49,468 bases of DNA from Opitutia bacterium (GTDB lineage: Bacteria > Verrucomicrobiota > Verrucomicrobiia > Opitutales > Opitutaceae), in NCBI GenBank assembly GCA_947449835.1, contig CANFSZ010000015.1, forward strand, positions 1 to 49,468, written 5' to 3'. The notes below the pieces were generated by a model. That model had not been told where the DNA came from. It saw nothing but the letters and a program-made list of their open reading frames with translations, and did no database searches. The translations under genes and the position numbers were made by a program. Shown here one piece after another: positions 1-8,335 of the stretch (positions within the stretch are counted from its first letter, which is position 1; every line of letters begins with the position of its first letter).

Positions 1-2
1 CC

Positions 3-536
3 GAATTCGCGGCGTTCTTTCAACGCTCCGACGCCTTCGCCCTCGGCGTGTGCAACGGCTGCCAGATGATGAGCAACCTCCATAGCATCATCCCCGGCTC
101 CGACCACTGGCCGCGCTTCGTGCAAAACCAGAGCGAGCGCTACGAAAGCCGCTACGTTTCCGTGAAAATCGAAAAAAGCCCGAGCGTACTTTTCAAGGGT
201 ATGGAAGGCTCCGTCCTCCCGATCGCCGTCGCCCACGGCGAAGGCTTTACCGAGTTCAAGGACACCGCCGCACTCCAACGCTGCACCACCTCCGGCCTCG
301 TCGCCGCCCGCTTTGTCGATAACCACCACCAACCCACGGATCGTTACCCACTCAACCCGAACGGCTCGCACCTCGGCCTCACCGCACTCACTACCAACAG
401 CGGTCGCGTGACGATTATGATGCCCCACCCTGAACGCGTCTTCCGCAGCGCCTGCATGAGCTGGTCGCCGAAGACATGGGTCGAGGACAGCCCTTGGATG
501 AAACTTTTTTACAACGCACGCACTTGGGTCGGTTAA
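3..536 (+). CDS. purL: Phosphoribosylformylglycinamidine synthase, C-terminal part (partial)
   Basis: This is the glutamine amidotransferase end of PurL, which makes FGAM from FGAR, glutamine and ATP in purine synthesis. The 5' part lies outside the window; the visible frame opens at base 3 and ends at the TAA at 534-536. The class I amidotransferase nucleophile motif GVCNGCQ is visible near the left edge, followed by [13 protein letters not shown] and the PIAVAHGEG segment. The catalytic His of the triad lies in MMPHPERVF near the C-terminus, as in large single-chain PurL proteins. The ending in a short [16 protein letters not shown]-type tail is normal. The next genes on this strand are vapBC, which do not look functionally linked. 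The family call is secure; only the size of the missing part is unknown. Confidence 0.93.
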   Translation, partial: EFAAFFQRSDAFALGVCNGCQMMSNLHSIIPGSDHWPRFVQNQSERYESRYVSVKIEKSPSVLFKGMEGSVLPIAVAHGEGFTEFKDTAALQRCTTSGLVAARFVDNHHQPTDRYPLNPNGSHLGLTALTTNSGRVTIMMPHPERVFRSACMSWSPKTWVEDSPWMKLFYNARTWVG

Positions 537-540
537 GCAG

Positions 541-560
541 TATAATGGCACCAAGCTTGA
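541..560 (+). promoter_or_regulatory. Candidate -10 element and palindrome upstream of vapBC
   Basis: A perfect TATAAT lies at 541-546, five bases after the purL stop and 45 bases before the vapB start. An 8-bp perfect palindrome, CAAGCTTG, follows at 552-559, about where transcription would begin. VapBC complexes commonly repress their own promoter at inverted repeats, so this could be an operator. I see no good -35 at 17 bp spacing, so the promoter call stays weak. Confidence 0.3.
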
Positions 561-590
561 CCACCAAGCGATCTCACTTACCGTTTTGTA

Positions 591-839
591 ATGGAAGCTA
601 CTGTTAGCAGCAAATTTCAGATTACTATCCCGGCCAAGCTGCGAAAAAAATTCCATCTCAAGCCCGGCATGAAGCTGTTTTTTGACGAACAAGCATCCGA
701 ACTTCGGGCGAAACCAAAATACGAATTCGACGTGAAGTCCATGCGCTGTGCCCTCGGATCAGCCAAAAATTTTGAGCTAGGAAAAACTTCGACCCAAATT
801 CTACGTGAACTGCGCGGCTACGACCGCAAGTCGTTGTGA
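591..839 (+). CDS. vapB: AbrB/MazE-fold antitoxin (VapB type)
   Basis: An 82-residue protein whose first 45 residues match a SpoVT/AbrB swapped-hairpin DNA-binding domain: METVS-like start, SKFQITIPAKLRKKF, then LKPGMKLFF. The C-terminal half is the likely toxin-neutralising tail. The stop TGA overlaps the GTG start of the downstream PIN-domain gene by four bases (GTGA at 836-839), the typical arrangement of a translationally coupled antitoxin-toxin pair. By family knowledge it would bind and inhibit the PIN toxin and repress the operon. The start ATG at 591 has no Shine-Dalgarno motif but fits the domain start exactly. The exact subfamily name (VapB versus another AbrB-type antitoxin) is inferred from the partner. 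Confidence 0.85.
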   Translation: MEATVSSKFQITIPAKLRKKFHLKPGMKLFFDEQASELRAKPKYEFDVKSMRCALGSAKNFELGKTSTQILRELRGYDRKSL

Positions 840-1237
840 CCACTGCGTTGGACAGTTCAGTCCTATGGGCCATCGCCAAGGAAGAGCAAGATGGGGCGGC
901 ATGGTTGGACCAATTAATAACCTGCCGAGCGGAGGGTCGTTTGGTCGCCTGCGACATCGTTTGGGCTGAAACACGTCCAGCTTTCCCGAGCGCCGCAGCC
1001 CATAGCGAGTTCTTCACCCAACTCGGAGTGCACTTCGATGCTTCGGACGAGTCTGTCGCCAACTTGGCCGGAGAAATCCAAGATCACTACCGCAAAGCCG
1101 GCGGCAAACGCCTACGCCTGACCGCAGACTTCATGATCGGAGCGCATGCTGCCATAAGAGCCGACCGCCTCGCAACCAAGGACGATGGTTTTTTCCGCGC
1201 TCAATTCCTAAAACTAACGGTGGTTCGGCCCTTGTAA
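836..1237 (+). CDS. vapC: PIN-domain ribonuclease toxin (VapC type)
   Basis: A 133-residue PIN-domain protein starting at a GTG that overlaps the antitoxin stop. The acidic metal-binding residues expected for a PIN nuclease are visible: D6 in the opening TALDSSVL strand, E45 in IVWAETR, D98 in TADFMIGAHA, and D116/D117 in ATKDDGFF. VapC proteins are Mg-dependent RNases, usually cutting tRNA or rRNA; the target cannot be read from sequence. Length and order (antitoxin first) are standard for VapBC. All four acidic positions are kept, so the toxin should be active. Both genes sit directly behind purL with no mobile element visible around them. Confidence 0.88.
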   Translation: MTTALDSSVLWAIAKEEQDGAAWLDQLITCRAEGRLVACDIVWAETRPAFPSAAAHSEFFTQLGVHFDASDESVANLAGEIQDHYRKAGGKRLRLTADFMIGAHAAIRADRLATKDDGFFRAQFLKLTVVRPL

Positions 1238-1280
1238 CCCGAGGATTACTTCGGAGCGCTCAACATCTACCAAAGCCTGC

Positions 1281-1928
1281 TTACTCCCGAAAAAAAGCCA
1301 CGATCTGGTTTTGCTCGCGGTGGTTGGTCCAAAATTTTGCGCCGTCCCACGCCAGCGCCCGCGCTTGAAACGGAACGTGCGCGACATCCTCAATTACCGG
1401 CGTCGCTGGCCGCGGGTCGACACGCGTCAGCCAGTACTCGTTTGTCTCTTCGGCGTCAGTCGTGATCAAGTAAATCAGCCCATCGACCCAGACTTGTCCG
1501 CAGATGCCGTGCGACAACTGAATCACACGCTCAACTTTTCCGTCGACAGATAGGGTCAGAACTTTCTTTGGGTACCACTTGCTGACGTGGAGTTTTCCGC
1601 CGAAAAAACCGAGTTGTGATCCCGTGTCGTCGGGACAGGGCTGCGCCCAGGTTGCGTCGAAGCCGACACCGGGCACGAAGCGCCGAATCACGCGATGATC
1701 CTCCGCCGTCTCGCCACACAGCACGCGGAGTTCACTCCCTGCCGCCGTCATGCCCCACGGCGTGCCGGGCGCAGCAGTTTCACTCGTTACGCTCCAAGTC
1801 GCGGTTTGGATCGAATAAATAGTTTTCGTCGCCCGAGAACCCATCCAGAGCGTCGCACCATCCCAGGCGAGCGACTGTGGTTTTGGTGCGGGCGAGGCGA
1901 GACGTTGCAGTTCGGTGATGGTCTTCAT
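1281..1928 (-). CDS. Beta-propeller-like protein of unknown function
   Basis: A 215-residue cytosolic-looking protein without signal peptide or membrane segment. It carries repeated Trp/Gly patterns of the AWDGxxxW type: SLAWDGATLWMGS near residue 20 and ALAWDGAKFWTNH near the C-terminus, with similar strands between (for example QVWVDGLIYLI). This is what a small beta-propeller of the glutaminyl-cyclotransferase or NHL/SGL type looks like, but I cannot assign an enzyme activity. It lies 21 bases downstream of the M28 peptidase gene on the same strand and is probably cotranscribed with it. The 3' end faces vapC in convergent orientation with only 43 bp between. Confidence 0.7.
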   Translation of the reverse strand: MKTITELQRLASPAPKPQSLAWDGATLWMGSRATKTIYSIQTATWSVTSETAAPGTPWGMTAAGSELRVLCGETAEDHRVIRRFVPGVGFDATWAQPCPDDTGSQLGFFGGKLHVSKWYPKKVLTLSVDGKVERVIQLSHGICGQVWVDGLIYLITTDAEETNEYWLTRVDPRPATPVIEDVAHVPFQARALAWDGAKFWTNHREQNQIVAFFRE

Positions 1929-1949
1929 ACGGCGGCGTGAGGCAGAGAA

Positions 1950-3167
1950 TTATTTGGTGAGGGTAGCGCCGGTAAGACGGCCGAGGGCACCGAGCGTCGT
2001 CTGCGCAGCGTTGAGACCAAGGCGGAAATCAGAGTCGCTAAATGTGGCAAACATATCCGTTGGCTGGTGCCAATGCGGGTCCCAGCCGGCGCCGATTTCG
2101 CGACCGCGTTCGTTTTCGCGCAAGCTGATGGCCGGCACGAGATCCATAAACGGCGTGCTATCGGTGTTGGTCATGTGCGGGCCGACGGCCGCGGGATAAT
2201 CGGTCGCATAGGCTTCGTTGGCGGCGTGGAAAAACCACGCGAGTTTCTGAGCGCCTTCGGAAAACTTGGCGGTCGATTGAAACTCGATGTTCACATCAGC
2301 TTCCGGGCGTTGATCTTTGGCCACGGTGCCATCAGCGCGCGGGGCTCCGTGATCGAAGAGCATCATGTCGTGCTGGATCATGCCGAGCCACTTAGGCTCT
2401 GGATAAAGACCTGAGCCTGCGGGCGCCTCTTGGCCTTGCAGCGCGGCGCGTTGAGCGACGTAGGCTCGGGCGCCGTTGAGGCCGGTCTCTTCGTTATTCC
2501 ACAAGACGAAGCGAATCGAGCGTTCGGTCTTCACATCGGGCGACATATAGATGCGCGCGAGCTCCATCACGATGGCGGTGCCGGAGCCGTCGTCGTTGGC
2601 CGCTTCACCGTAGCCGTGGCCGTCGAAATGCGCGCCGACGATATACATTTCCTCGGGATGCGTGGTGCCGATTTTGGTGCAGTAAACCTGTTCACGCGGC
2701 CCGATGTCACCGGGCTGAGAATTCAATGCGCGTAGCTTTTCATCGGGTTGCGAATTTGGATCTTGGTTCACACCCGTTTTGGCGCGGAAGCCACGATAAC
2801 GCCCGCCGCCCTGCGCCGCATCGGGTGCGCCACTTGTCACGGGTCCGCTCGGACGACGCGGATCCGTCGGAAAATATTCATACTTCATGCGCGTGGTGTT
2901 CGTATAACCATAGCTCTTTAACTTCGCCTCGATCCAATCGAGCGCGGCGCGGTTGCGAGCCGTGCCTTGACGGCGGTCGCCGAACTGCGTGAGACCTTTA
3001 ATCGTAGCTTTATACGGCTCCAATTCGAGCCGGCCCACCATCGTCTTAATCGGATCGGTCCGGAGTTCCACGGGTTTAGTCTCGGCAGCGCGCATCGGCA
3101 GAGAGCCGAGCGCGAGGGTTAATAGCACGAAGGACCATCCACGGCAGCAGGAAAAGGGAGCGTTCAT
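1950..3167 (-). CDS. Secreted M28-family zinc aminopeptidase
   Basis: A peptidase M28 protein of about 405 residues counted from the ATG at 3167. A GTG at 3191 is also in frame, but the ATG gives a compact signal peptide ending near PMRAAET. Zinc-site motifs of the family are visible: GAHFDGHG (H180), ANDDGSG (D192) and WNNEETGLNG (E226/E227), with a later His-containing region near GPHMTNTDSTPF and DPHWHQPTD. The family removes N-terminal residues from peptides; secretion points to peptide scavenging in the periplasm or outside. A propeller-like gene follows 21 bp downstream. Upstream, 160 bp separate it from a divergent response regulator. Substrate preference is not readable. Confidence 0.88.
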   Translation of the reverse strand: MNAPFSCCRGWSFVLLTLALGSLPMRAAETKPVELRTDPIKTMVGRLELEPYKATIKGLTQFGDRRQGTARNRAALDWIEAKLKSYGYTNTTRMKYEYFPTDPRRPSGPVTSGAPDAAQGGGRYRGFRAKTGVNQDPNSQPDEKLRALNSQPGDIGPREQVYCTKIGTTHPEEMYIVGAHFDGHGYGEAANDDGSGTAIVMELARIYMSPDVKTERSIRFVLWNNEETGLNGARAYVAQRAALQGQEAPAGSGLYPEPKWLGMIQHDMMLFDHGAPRADGTVAKDQRPEADVNIEFQSTAKFSEGAQKLAWFFHAANEAYATDYPAAVGPHMTNTDSTPFMDLVPAISLRENERGREIGAGWDPHWHQPTDMFATFSDSDFRLGLNAAQTTLGALGRLTGATLTK

Positions 3168-3327
3168 GAACCATGGAGTTAGCGGCGCCACTCGTCGCTG
3201 ACAATCCGCACCTTCGATTCAGTCAAAAAAATGCGCCTCAGATCACGCTGCGCCCGGCCATTGCTTTCATGGTTACGCCCATCAATGTGCTATCTTACCG
3301 CGCACCGCTGCCCGGCCCATTATTTCC

Positions 3328-3714
3328 ATGCGCCCAAGAATCCTCACCGTCGATGACGCTAAAACCGTGCGCACCATCGCCGCCGACATCCTCGCTCCAT
3401 TCGACTGCGAAGCCGACGGTGCGACCAATGGCTATAACGCGCTTTTCTCCATGGAGCGCGCCCTTCCCGACCTGATTTTGCTCGATGTGAGCATGCCGAT
3501 CATGGGCGGGCTGGAATTACTCGAGATGTTGAAATCGAAACCGGCATTGCGCGCGATTCCGGTGATCATGTTGCCCTCACCCGCCGATCACGCGGTACTG
3601 CCGAAACTCACCGCGCTTGGTGTGGCCGGCATGGTGATGAAACCGTTCGACGCCGCGACTCTCCTCCAAGCGATCCGTACCGTCGTCGAACTAAAGCCGG
3701 CTAAAGCGAAATAA
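3328..3714 (+). CDS. Single-domain response regulator (CheY-like)
   Basis: A 128-residue receiver domain with no output domain. The acidic pocket is D9/D10 (ILTVDDAK), the phospho-acceptor is D53 (LLDVSMP), and the conserved lysine is K105 (MVMKPF). The position after beta-4 that normally holds Thr/Ser (IMLTA or IMLSA) reads IMLPSPA, so Pro83 replaces it and Ser84 follows one place later. That residue helps switch activation in the family, so the output may be altered or shifted by one residue. No histidine kinase or chemotaxis gene is nearby; the upstream neighbour is a divergent peptidase and the downstream one a DoxX-like membrane protein 44 bp away. It may act in a phosphorelay encoded elsewhere. 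Confidence 0.9.
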   Translation: MRPRILTVDDAKTVRTIAADILAPFDCEADGATNGYNALFSMERALPDLILLDVSMPIMGGLELLEMLKSKPALRAIPVIMLPSPADHAVLPKLTALGVAGMVMKPFDAATLLQAIRTVVELKPAKAK

Positions 3715-3758
3715 AACAGACTCGACCTCGGTGCGCCCGTTTTTATCCCATTTCGATC

Positions 3759-4154
3759 ATGGACTCCAACCCCACTCCCGCCACCCCATCAAAAGGCATG
3801 CTCTGGACCGGCCGTATCATGAGCACGCTGCCCGTGCTGATGCTCTTATTTAGCGCCGCCATGAAATTTTCCGGTTCGCCAGATCTCGCCAAAGGCTTTG
3901 AACACCTCGGCTGGAAGATCCAACTCGCTCCGAGTCTCGGCGTGCTCGAACTCGTCTGCACCGTGCTTTACGCGGTTCCGCGCACATCGGTGCTCGGCGC
4001 GATTTTACTGACCGCGTACCTTGGCGGCGCGACGGCCACGCACGTCCGCGTAGGGGATCCCTTTGTGTCCACCATCATCGTAGGCGTCGTCCTTTGGGGC
4101 GGACTCTTCCTGCGCAATCCTCGCCTGCGCGCACTGCTTCCGCTCGCTCGATAA
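3759..4154 (+). CDS. DoxX-like membrane protein
   Basis: A 131-residue integral membrane protein with about four hydrophobic segments: after residue 15 (GRIMSTLPVLMLLFSAAMKF), around 57-72, around 78-90, and around 102-118 ending in RNPRLRALLPLAR. The pattern of a first helix ending in MKF, a following GFEHLGW-type loop and a last helix ending in a basic RNPR motif fits the DoxX-like family. Members are often annotated as quinol oxidase subunit-like or as helpers of redox proteins, but most have no proven role. It follows the response regulator by 44 bp on the same strand, so the two may share a transcript. It converges on the ParB-like gene. Confidence 0.8.
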   Translation: MDSNPTPATPSKGMLWTGRIMSTLPVLMLLFSAAMKFSGSPDLAKGFEHLGWKIQLAPSLGVLELVCTVLYAVPRTSVLGAILLTAYLGGATATHVRVGDPFVSTIIVGVVLWGGLFLRNPRLRALLPLAR

Positions 4155-4224
4155 TCACGAAAGGTCTAGTCCTCGCGGCCCATCGCGTGTGACCCCATCA
4201 GCCAGTCGCTCAAACTTCATCCGG

Positions 4225-5067
4225 TTAGAGCGCAGCTTCGGCGGAGGGCAATTCCACTTCGCCCGCGAGGGCTTTTTCGACCCACTGCTTGATCCGCATC
4301 AGCCCGGCTTTGCGCTTAGGGTCCTCGCGTTTCATCGTGCCGAGGAGATTGATGACTGTGACGGCATAATCATCTGCATTGGCGGAAAAAATCGTAGGCA
4401 ACTCAAACGGGTTAATCTCACCGCGTCGGATCATCGCGCGCGCTTCGCGTTCGATTTCCATGTTACCGCCACCGAGTGAACCGCCCTCGCCTTTATTGCT
4501 GGGTCGCCCCCCACCGCCGGCCCCGCCCTCGCGGGATGAACTTTCCGTTTTCCCGCGGGGCTCACGCTCCATCGGCGCCGGGTATTCTTTACCGTCGCGA
4601 CCTAAGACGGTTTCCTGGCGTGGAATGCGCCCAGATTGTGTCAAACCAACCCGGCACGTGCGGACAAACTCAACCGATACGCGGCAGATTTCTGCTATCA
4701 CGGGATTGGAACGATCCGGCCATTCCTCGAGCGCAATCTCGACGGCGTTGCGCTTGTCCGCGTTATTGCGATGGACGCCATTGGTGGCATTTGCCCCGAG
4801 CGCATGCCGCAACGCATCAATGCGACCGCCCGGCTGCACCGCGGCGGTGATCTTCGGACGCTGGATGCGTTTGGCCGCAAGATAGCGGTGAAATCCATCC
4901 GCTAGCCAGTAAGTCGTGCCGTCGAAATAAACCTCGATCGGAGGAAACACGGTGCCGCGACTCATTTCTTCGCCGTAGTTTTCGATCGCGTCTTCGTTGG
5001 TCTGTGCGCGGGCTTGGGTACCGCCATAAATATCGATGCGCTCGAGGGAAATTTCTTGGGTCTGCAT
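4225..5067 (-). CDS. ParB/Spo0J-type N-terminal domain protein
   Basis: A 280-residue protein. Residues 1 to about 85 form a ParB N-terminal fold: LERIDIYGGTQAR, then a central WLADGFHRYLAAKR, which corresponds to the nucleotide-binding GERR-type box. Residues about 120-140 (VIAEICRVSVEFVRTCR) look like a helix-turn-helix. A glycine-rich linker covers about 178-202 (GGAGGGGRPSNKG and GGSLGGG). The C-terminal 75 residues are helical and unassigned. No ParA lies next to it, so it is not a normal chromosome-partitioning pair. It is the last gene of a minus-strand run behind xerD, a small protein and rapA, 69 bp after rapA. It could be a regulator of the ParB-like group seen near mobile or stress genes. 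Function is open. Confidence 0.78.
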   Translation of the reverse strand: MQTQEISLERIDIYGGTQARAQTNEDAIENYGEEMSRGTVFPPIEVYFDGTTYWLADGFHRYLAAKRIQRPKITAAVQPGGRIDALRHALGANATNGVHRNNADKRNAVEIALEEWPDRSNPVIAEICRVSVEFVRTCRVGLTQSGRIPRQETVLGRDGKEYPAPMEREPRGKTESSSREGGAGGGGRPSNKGEGGSLGGGNMEIEREARAMIRRGEINPFELPTIFSANADDYAVTVINLLGTMKREDPKRKAGLMRIKQWVEKALAGEVELPSAEAAL

Positions 5068-5136
5068 AAAAAAGGGCGGTGGTTCTGGAAACCCCTCGGC
5101 TTATCCGCAAGGGCAATCCCGATCGGCTAGCGTGAT

Positions 5137-8001
5137 TTAACCGAGCGTTTGTGGTCCTTCGACGACAAGACGGATGGAATCCAGTCGCAACCGAGCCTCG
5201 GCGATGGCCGCGCCGGTGCGCACCATCTGTTCGCGCGAATCCGCGATCTCCTCGGGCCGCACGTGATCGTTGAGTCGTTGCAAATCGACGAGTCGTTGCA
5301 ACTCAGCCCCCAACGCGGCCGCCGCCCGCTCGCCCGCCGCTGACTTCAAAGCGAGCGCGAGTGACTCTGCCCGCTCGGTCGCGGATGCGAGCATCGTCTT
5401 AAGCAGCGCCGCATTAAAGCCCGGGCGCTCGAGAAACCGTTGTAACGTCGCATCGACAAAATCCTCCGCGAGCGCCGACGCCGGTCGCGTCGCGGTAAGA
5501 TCATTGCCGCGCAGATCCACCACGACCCGCACTGGTGTGGGCGCGAGAAATTGATCCACGTGCCAGCGCGAGTCGGCGACGGTCTCGAGCAGAAAAACAA
5601 CCTCCAGCAGCAAATTTGGCTTCGGCGAACGCATCCAACCAAAGGCCGAAGTGCCCGTCTTGGAATCGACCAGTAAATCAATCGCGTCCTGCACGAGCGC
5701 GTGATCGGGCGACAGAAAACGAATATCTTCGCGCACAATGGCACGCGCACGGCTGAAGGTGGCTAACATGCCGTCACGCGGGATGGAGGGAAAGCCCTCG
5801 ATGTACGCGTGGCTCGGATCGAGAAACACATCACCTTCCTCATGCTCTTTGATGCGCACGCCGAAATGGTCGAGTAACTCGACGATGAAATTCCGCAGCA
5901 AAGGATCCGCATCCACCGCACGTACGCCTGCGATCACCTGCTCGGCCACCGCGGGATTAAAGGAATTGAGTTCCAGCAAACGATCCCGGCCTTTCTGCAT
6001 TTTCAGACTCAACGCTTTTCGGAATGCCGTGGTTTCCGCGATGAAGGCGTCGAGTTGCTCACGTCCAGCCTTGCCGCCTTCACCGTAAGTGCGCGCGAGC
6101 ACGAGCAGTCGCTCTTTAAACGCTTCCTGATAATCGTTGCCGCCGTGAATCGGCGTCTCAAACGCGTCCAGCCCGCGGTGATACCACTCGACCACGCATT
6201 CCTCACCACTACCCGCGACGTACGGGACGTGGATACGGATCGTTTGCGTCTGCCCGATACGATCCAGCCGACCGATTCGTTGCTCCAAAAGCCCAGGATT
6301 CAACGGCAGGTCAAATAGCACGAGATGATGCGAAAACTGGAAGTTACGCCCTTCGCTCCCGATTTCGGAGCAAATGAGCAACTGGGCCCCGTCTGGCTCG
6401 GCAAACCACGCGGCGTTGCGGTCGCGCTGCACTAGTGGAAGTCCTTCGTGAAACAGCCCGACCTTCACGTTGAGCTTTTCCTGCAACGCAGTTTCGAGCG
6501 CGACGACTTTGCGCTGAGATTTACAGATCAGAAGAATTTTCTCCGCGGTGTGCGCCTTCAAAAAATCCACGAGCCAGTCGAGCCGCGGGTCCTCTTTAAA
6601 AGCGTAACGAATAACGCCGTCAGCGCCCGTATCCTCCGCAATCAACTCCCGTGCGATCCGAGCGAGATGCGTGAGATTATTTTCCACCGTGAGGGGCGCC
6701 GGACAAAATTTACGCCGCGGAAATCCTGTCATTGCGGCACGCGTATTGCGAAACACCACGCGGCCGGTGCCGTGCTGATCGAGCAAGGTCTTCAACAACG
6801 CCTCGCGCGCGCCGGCCCGGCCCTGGCCGAGCGCGTCGAGGTGCTCGTCGAGTCGTTTCGGGTCGCGATTAAAAATTTTCCGCAACGTGGAAATATCTTT
6901 CGGTTTAAGCGGTTGCTGTTCGACGATTTTTTCCGCGATCGCGGCCACGGCGCCAAAGCCTTCGGATTCCGCGCGAAACGCCTCGAAATCGTCGTAGCGA
7001 CTGGGATCGAGCAAGCGGAGTCGCGCGAAATGCCCCGCCAACCCGAGCTGCGTCGGCGTCGCTGTGAGCAGGAGCAATCCCGCGACGCAGCGCGCCAGTT
7101 GCTCGACGAGCGCATACTCGGGACTCACCGTATCCGGCGCCCACGCGAGATGATGCGCCTCATCAACGACCACAATGTCCCAACCAGCCGTGACGGCTTG
7201 TTCGCGCCGCGTTTCATTGCTCGCCAGAAACGGTACCGCCGCCAACGCGAGTTGCGCCGCGAGAAAAGGGTTTTTTCCGGGATCGCTACCCTCGCAGGCG
7301 ACGCAGCGCGCTTCGTCGTAAATACTAAACCATAGGTTAAAGCGCCGTAGCAGCTCGACGAACCACTGATGCGTCAGCGCCTCCGGCACGAGGATAAGCA
7401 CGCGGCGCGCTTTCCCGACCGCGAGCAAGCGCTGCAAAATCAGACACGCCTCGATCGTCTTACCCAAGCCGACTTCATCCGCCAGCAACACCCGCGGGAT
7501 CTGCCGCAAAGCGACTTCACGCAAAATATAAAACTGGTGCGGAATCAGCTCCAAGCGCCCGCCCAAAAATCCGCGGACTTCAGACTGGCGAAATTTGGCC
7601 TGAGCCAGCAGCGCACGATACCGCAGATCAAAAACTTCCCCTGGATCCACCTGCCCGGCCAACAAACGTTCCTGCGGTAAACTCACGCTCGTGACATCGG
7701 AAATCGCATCTTCCCGCACGCGTAAACCGCCGGGCCCGACGTACACGAGCAGACCCGCCGCTTCCTCGACCGCCTCGATAACAAACGGTTCACCCGTGCG
7801 CGTGGCGACCGTTTCCCCGGAGCGAAATTCCACGCGTTTGAGCACCGCCGTACCGAGCGCATACAGACGTTTTTCACCCGTGGCCGGAAATTCGATCCCA
7901 ATTCGACGCGCGGGCGCATCCACGGTCGCGACCAAGCCGAGCCCGAGCTCGGGCTCGCGCTCACTGAGGCAACGTTGACCAACAATTCCAGGCGACATCA
8001 C
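5137..8001 (-). CDS. rapA: RapA-like SWI2/SNF2 ATPase, RNA polymerase-associated
   Basis: A 954-residue SWI2/SNF2 helicase-like ATPase close in length to E. coli RapA (968). The N-terminal 110 residues match the RapA tandem Tudor-like part (QRCLSEREPELGLGLV onward). Walker A is LADEVGLGKT at 174-183, the DEAH box VVVDEAHH at about 277-284, TATPTQLG follows, and the helicase C-terminal half shows SEIGSEGRNFQF and LDRIGQTQTIR. The C-terminal third is the RapA-specific domain. RapA binds core RNA polymerase and recycles stalled or post-termination complexes. It starts five bases after the stop of a small helical protein, so the two are very likely cotranscribed. A tandem of GAGTCGTTGCAA near 5270-5300 encodes a short leucine repeat and is not a separate element. 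Confidence 0.9.
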   Translation of the reverse strand: MMSPGIVGQRCLSEREPELGLGLVATVDAPARRIGIEFPATGEKRLYALGTAVLKRVEFRSGETVATRTGEPFVIEAVEEAAGLLVYVGPGGLRVREDAISDVTSVSLPQERLLAGQVDPGEVFDLRYRALLAQAKFRQSEVRGFLGGRLELIPHQFYILREVALRQIPRVLLADEVGLGKTIEACLILQRLLAVGKARRVLILVPEALTHQWFVELLRRFNLWFSIYDEARCVACEGSDPGKNPFLAAQLALAAVPFLASNETRREQAVTAGWDIVVVDEAHHLAWAPDTVSPEYALVEQLARCVAGLLLLTATPTQLGLAGHFARLRLLDPSRYDDFEAFRAESEGFGAVAAIAEKIVEQQPLKPKDISTLRKIFNRDPKRLDEHLDALGQGRAGAREALLKTLLDQHGTGRVVFRNTRAAMTGFPRRKFCPAPLTVENNLTHLARIARELIAEDTGADGVIRYAFKEDPRLDWLVDFLKAHTAEKILLICKSQRKVVALETALQEKLNVKVGLFHEGLPLVQRDRNAAWFAEPDGAQLLICSEIGSEGRNFQFSHHLVLFDLPLNPGLLEQRIGRLDRIGQTQTIRIHVPYVAGSGEECVVEWYHRGLDAFETPIHGGNDYQEAFKERLLVLARTYGEGGKAGREQLDAFIAETTAFRKALSLKMQKGRDRLLELNSFNPAVAEQVIAGVRAVDADPLLRNFIVELLDHFGVRIKEHEEGDVFLDPSHAYIEGFPSIPRDGMLATFSRARAIVREDIRFLSPDHALVQDAIDLLVDSKTGTSAFGWMRSPKPNLLLEVVFLLETVADSRWHVDQFLAPTPVRVVVDLRGNDLTATRPASALAEDFVDATLQRFLERPGFNAALLKTMLASATERAESLALALKSAAGERAAAALGAELQRLVDLQRLNDHVRPEEIADSREQMVRTGAAIAEARLRLDSIRLVVEGPQTLG

Positions 8002-8005
8002 GCGA

Positions 8006-8248
8006 TCAGTTGCCGGCGGGCTGCTTCGTCGCGTAGTACGGCACGAGTTGCTTCAAATGACCTTGCACGATCATCGCCACAGAAGACGCCGATGGCGTGC
8101 CCTTGTGCAGCTCGAAAATTGCGACCATGAGCGCTAACTCGATATCAACTTTTTTAGGGCTCACGGCCTTCATTTCAGCCAAGAGCTCGAGCGCTTTTTT
8201 CTCCGCGCGCTTGTAATCGTTAAAGTTTTCCTCGTTGGGCGTAGCCAT
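8006..8248 (-). CDS. Small helical protein of unknown function
   Basis: Counted from the ATG at 8248 this is an 80-residue, charged, mostly helical protein (starting MATPNEENFNDYKRAEKK). An in-frame ATG 36 bases upstream (8284) would add 12 residues, but MTTGGHVRPLC looks like leader. There is no signal peptide, membrane segment or cysteine motif. Its stop lies four bases before the rapA start, so translation of the two is probably coupled, and a role alongside RapA or RNA polymerase is possible by context alone. I do not recognise the family. Confidence 0.65.
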   Translation of the reverse strand: MATPNEENFNDYKRAEKKALELLAEMKAVSPKKVDIELALMVAIFELHKGTPSASSVAMIVQGHLKQLVPYYATKQPAGN

Positions 8249-8335
8249 CGCGCAAAGGGGCCGCACGTGCCCGCCTGTCGTCAAGCATCCAGTGCGGCCG
8301 CATGACGTGAGGGGACGTCACCCACGCACGCAGAA

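Noticed and set aside
5265-5300. Tandem GAGTCGTTGCAA in the rapA 3' region
   Set aside because: It lies in frame and encodes a leucine-rich helix repeat of the protein.
6448-7335. A 295-codon plus-strand frame inside rapA
   Set aside because: The minus-strand RapA motifs cover the same bases; the frame is a shadow of GC-rich codons.
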